Shown: positions 49,155-51,192 of the stretch, in pieces | Layout: each line of letters begins with the position of its first letter | Position numbering within the stretch: position 1 is the stretch's first letter | NCBI RefSeq assembly: GCF_900129225.1 | Contig: NZ_FQUG01000012.1 | Span: forward strand, 1 to 51,192 | Origin: Schwartzia succinivorans DSM 10502 | Lineage (GTDB): Bacteria > Bacillota > Negativicutes > Selenomonadales > Selenomonadaceae | Direction of reading: 5' to 3' | DNA: 51,192 bases | Position numbers and translations under genes: made by a program | Notes under the pieces: generated by a model | Told to the model about the DNA's origin: nothing | Database searches by the model: none | What the model saw: the letters and a program-made list of their open reading frames with translations, nothing else

Positions 49155-50819
49155 ATGTTGCCTATTGAAAAAGGTTTTTTCGTTTCGGAAAAACAAACGC
49201 TGGGAGAATTTTTTCACAATAATTTTCCGAATGACGAGATGAATATCGTAGCAGGAATCCTTGATGACAAAATCTGCGGGCTTCAGACTGAGGTATTCGG
49301 GAATCATGTTATCAGGCCTGTTTTCCTGCAAAGTGAGATTGGGCAGAGAATATATCGAAGATCTGTTGTGTTTATATTGATTATTGCGGTACATAAACTG
49401 TTTGACAATGCTGAGGTTGTGGTACGTTTTACGGCAAATAAAGGGCTGTATTGTGATGTATCACTGAAAGACGGGGTTCTTAGTGCTGAGCATATCACAC
49501 AGATTCGCAATGAAATGAAAAAAATTGTGTCAGAAAACATACCTATAACGAAGAAACACCTTGAAAAGGACAAAGCGATACAGCTTTTTAAGGAAACAAA
49601 ACAAATAGCAAAGGTTAATCTGATTAATTCACTAAAACTGGATAAGGTCAGCATATATTATTGCGGCAAATATTACGATTATTTTTATGGCACTATGCTG
49701 GACAATACAGGAAGATTAGGTAAGTTCGAAATTGATTTTGAAGAGCCGGGGCTTCTGCTCAGAACTCCCGCAGGCGGTGATGAGCCGAGTGCTAAAATCA
49801 AACAGCCTAAGCTTAAATACATATTGACTGAATCAAAAAAATGGGCCGGAATTCTGCATTGCGGCTATATTTCCGATTTGAACCGTTTTATAAAGCAGAA
49901 TCGTATAACAGATATTATTCGGGTGTCTGAAGCACTTCATGAAAAATGGATTTCCAATATAGCGGACGATATAGCAGAAAATATTGACAGAGCAAGACTT
50001 ATAATGATTGCCGGACCATCTTCTTCAGGGAAAACATCTTTTACCCAGCGGCTCAAGGTACAGCTTCGTGTATGGGGACTGGAACCAGTTTCGCTGTCTT
50101 TGGATGATTATTTTCTTGAAAGAGTAAAAAGTCCGAAGACTGCGGACGGGCAATATGATTATGAGGCGCTTGAAGCATTGGATCTTGAGTTGATTAATGA
50201 TCACTTGGTGAAACTGCTTGACGGCGAACCGATTATGCATCCTAAATATGATTTCATATCAGGGGAAAGAGAACTTGATGCCGTAGGTCCCGTCATTCTT
50301 CCTCCGGGACAGCCTTTACTTATAGAAGGAATACATGGATTAAATGAGAAACTGACCTCGGCTATCCCGAGAAACAAAAAGTATAAGATATATGTAAGTG
50401 CTTTGACGCAGCTTAATATTGACCAGCATAACAGGATTCCGTCAACTGATGCGCGTATGATAAGGAGACTGGTCCGGGATTACCAATTCCGCGGGGCAGG
50501 TGGATTGAAGACATTAAAACAATGGCCAATTGTCCGGGCAGGAGAAGAAAGAAATATTTTTCCGTTCCAGGAGGATGCAGACACTGTTTTCAATTCTGCG
50601 CTGCTTTATGAACTGCCCGTTCTGAAAAAATATGCGGTTTCAATTCTTAAAGATATTCCTGATGATTCTGAATATCATTGGATTATACAGAACATCCTGG
50701 ATAAGCTGTCATTTTTTGAAGCGATAGAAGACGAGGATGAAATTCCACACAACTCAATACTGCGTGAATTTATCGGTAACTCGTGCTTCTTTAAGGCTGA
50801 TGGAGATTTGAAGGAATAA
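49155..50819 (+). CDS. Uridine kinase-like nucleoside kinase with ThrRS-type N-terminal region
   Basis: This 554-residue protein of the Firmicutes nucleoside kinase family has an N-terminal part (about 1-250) related to the TGS/second additional domain of threonyl-tRNA synthetase and a C-terminal P-loop kinase (from about 275) with IAGPSSSGKTSFTQRL, SLDDYFLERVKSPKTADGQYDYE and LIEGIHGLNEKL. The SAD-like metal motif is degenerate (one His in AVHKLF), so editing activity is unlikely. The kinase part resembles uridine kinase. The substrate is unproven. GGGAGG precedes ATG 49155, and a strong terminator follows. Confidence 0.87.
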   Translation: MLPIEKGFFVSEKQTLGEFFHNNFPNDEMNIVAGILDDKICGLQTEVFGNHVIRPVFLQSEIGQRIYRRSVVFILIIAVHKLFDNAEVVVRFTANKGLYCDVSLKDGVLSAEHITQIRNEMKKIVSENIPITKKHLEKDKAIQLFKETKQIAKVNLINSLKLDKVSIYYCGKYYDYFYGTMLDNTGRLGKFEIDFEEPGLLLRTPAGGDEPSAKIKQPKLKYILTESKKWAGILHCGYISDLNRFIKQNRITDIIRVSEALHEKWISNIADDIAENIDRARLIMIAGPSSSGKTSFTQRLKVQLRVWGLEPVSLSLDDYFLERVKSPKTADGQYDYEALEALDLELINDHLVKLLDGEPIMHPKYDFISGERELDAVGPVILPPGQPLLIEGIHGLNEKLTSAIPRNKKYKIYVSALTQLNIDQHNRIPSTDARMIRRLVRDYQFRGAGGLKTLKQWPIVRAGEERNIFPFQEDADTVFNSALLYELPVLKKYAVSILKDIPDDSEYHWIIQNILDKLSFFEAIEDEDEIPHNSILREFIGNSCFFKADGDLKE

Positions 50820-50821
50820 AA

Positions 50822-50860
50822 AACTGCGGTGCATTCCACATGCACCGCAGTTTTTTTTGG
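50822..50860 (+). terminator. Terminator after the nucleoside kinase gene
   Basis: A perfect 12-bp stem (AACTGCGGTGCA against TGCACCGCAGTT, loop TTCCACA) is followed by a run of T. Confidence 0.9.
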
Positions 50861-50924
50861 TAGCCGAATAGGCGATATTAAACCACCAGCTATGCTGGTG
50901 GTAAGTAAAAATTTCTTTTAGTAA

Positions 50925-50987
50925 AAAACCTCCTATGCTACAATCTGCGTGGTCTGGCAACCGCGGAGAAAAAGTATAGGAGGTTTT
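50925..50987 (+). promoter_or_regulatory. Hairpin hiding the tnpA ribosome site
   Basis: AAAACCTCCTAT (50925-50936) pairs perfectly over 12 bp with ATAGGAGGTTTT (50976-50987), which contains the tnpA ribosome site. The 39-nt interior can form a further small stem (TCTGCG against CGCGGA). This is the known IS200-type repression of transposase translation. Confidence 0.75.
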
Positions 50988-50991
50988 GTCG

Positions 50992-51192
50992 ATGAACGAC
51001 GTGAAAAGTTTATCACATAGCAAATGGCGTTGCAAATATCATATTGTTTTTGCACCAAAGTATCGTAGACAGGCAATTTATCGCCAGTTAAAACAAGATG
51101 TAGGAAAAATCTTGAGAGATTTGTGTGAACGCAAAAAGGTTAAAATTATTGAGGCAGAATGTTGCCCGGATCATATACATATGTTAGTGGAA
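50992..51192 (+). CDS. tnpA: IS200/IS605-type transposase TnpA (partial, 3' end missing)
   Basis: This is the first 67 codons of a Y1 HUH transposase that moves single-stranded DNA. Visible blocks are KYHIVFAPKYRR near residues 15-26 and PDHIHMLVE at the cut end; the latter holds the HUH metal motif (His-Ile-His). The catalytic Tyr lies in the missing part. AGGAGG precedes ATG 50992 and is locked in a hairpin. The reading frame is intact as far as it can be seen. Confidence 0.9.
   Translation, partial: MNDVKSLSHSKWRCKYHIVFAPKYRRQAIYRQLKQDVGKILRDLCERKKVKIIEAECCPDHIHMLVE

Larger units (their letters stand above)
50881..51192 (+). mobile_element. IS200/IS605-family element, left part (cut by window end)
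   Basis: A TnpA-type transposase gene is preceded by a subterminal hairpin (ACCACCAGC against GCTGGTGGT, loop TAT, 50882-50902) as expected at an IS200/IS605 left end. No terminal inverted repeats or target duplication are expected in this family. The exact left tip is probably near 50870-50881 but cannot be fixed without an empty site. The right end lies beyond the window. Confidence 0.8.

Overview
The window is a dense, mostly rightward block of housekeeping genes from a Bacillota chromosome. I read it as a Negativicutes-like or non-sporing clostridial lineage. The Firmicutes-type genes ylxM, ylqD, khpA, a T-box and an FMN riboswitch sit next to a complete minCDE (minE is absent from Bacilli), an RNase E/G gene and the TIGR03960/TIGR03936 pair, and no sporulation genes occur among the mre/min/rod genes. 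I cannot fix the genus. No tRNA gene, CRISPR array, prophage or recognisable defence island is present.

Layout. 1-816: 3' end of a 23S rRNA gene, a 5S rRNA gene and its terminator, then a non-coding stretch holding a small inverted-repeat element and a second copy of the last 23 nt of the 5S region with its own terminator. 817-2669: PHP phosphoesterase, rubredoxin, a small unknown charged protein and tadA. 2837-10348: cell-shape and division-site block mreBCD-mrdA-minCDE-rodA. 10370-14816: TIGR03960-TIGR03936-rng and an unknown membrane-anchored protein. 14924-15849: rplS and lepB. 15851-20987: FMN-riboswitch-controlled riboflavin operon ribD-ribE-ribBA-ribH, followed by a metallophosphoesterase and hslO. 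21058-25328: rpmB (minus strand), a DUF4080 radical SAM protein, an iron-sulfur-flavoprotein-like reductase and an AAA+/DUF4143 ATPase, each in its own small unit. 25391-28585 (minus strand): fba, then a uracil permease-pseudouridine synthase pair. 28852-31488: aspartokinase and an aspartate-type aminotransferase. 31571-40106: smc-ftsY, ylxM-ffh, rpsP-khpA, ylqD-rimM-trmD. 40188-43301: a secreted 3D-domain protein and priA. 43313-47396: T-box-controlled pheST and zapA. 47491-50819: DUF47-Pit phosphate uptake and a nucleoside kinase. 50881-51192: left part of an IS200/IS605-type element cut by the window edge.

The genes group by function: wall elongation and septum placement, flavin supply and redox handling, protein targeting with ribosome maturation, and amino-acid-responsive tRNA charging. 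Many genes overlap by 1-11 nt, and operon borders are marked by clear hairpin terminators.

I found no clear new system. The best leads are regulatory. A promoter type with a TTTTG/CAAAA palindrome over the -35 box occurs at two unrelated genes, with a related half-site promoter at a third. A cluster of CTTGWCA motifs lies in the ylxM-ffh leader. An ACATTGG/CCAATGT repeat precedes the aminotransferase. A duplicated 5S 3' end flanks the inverted-repeat element.
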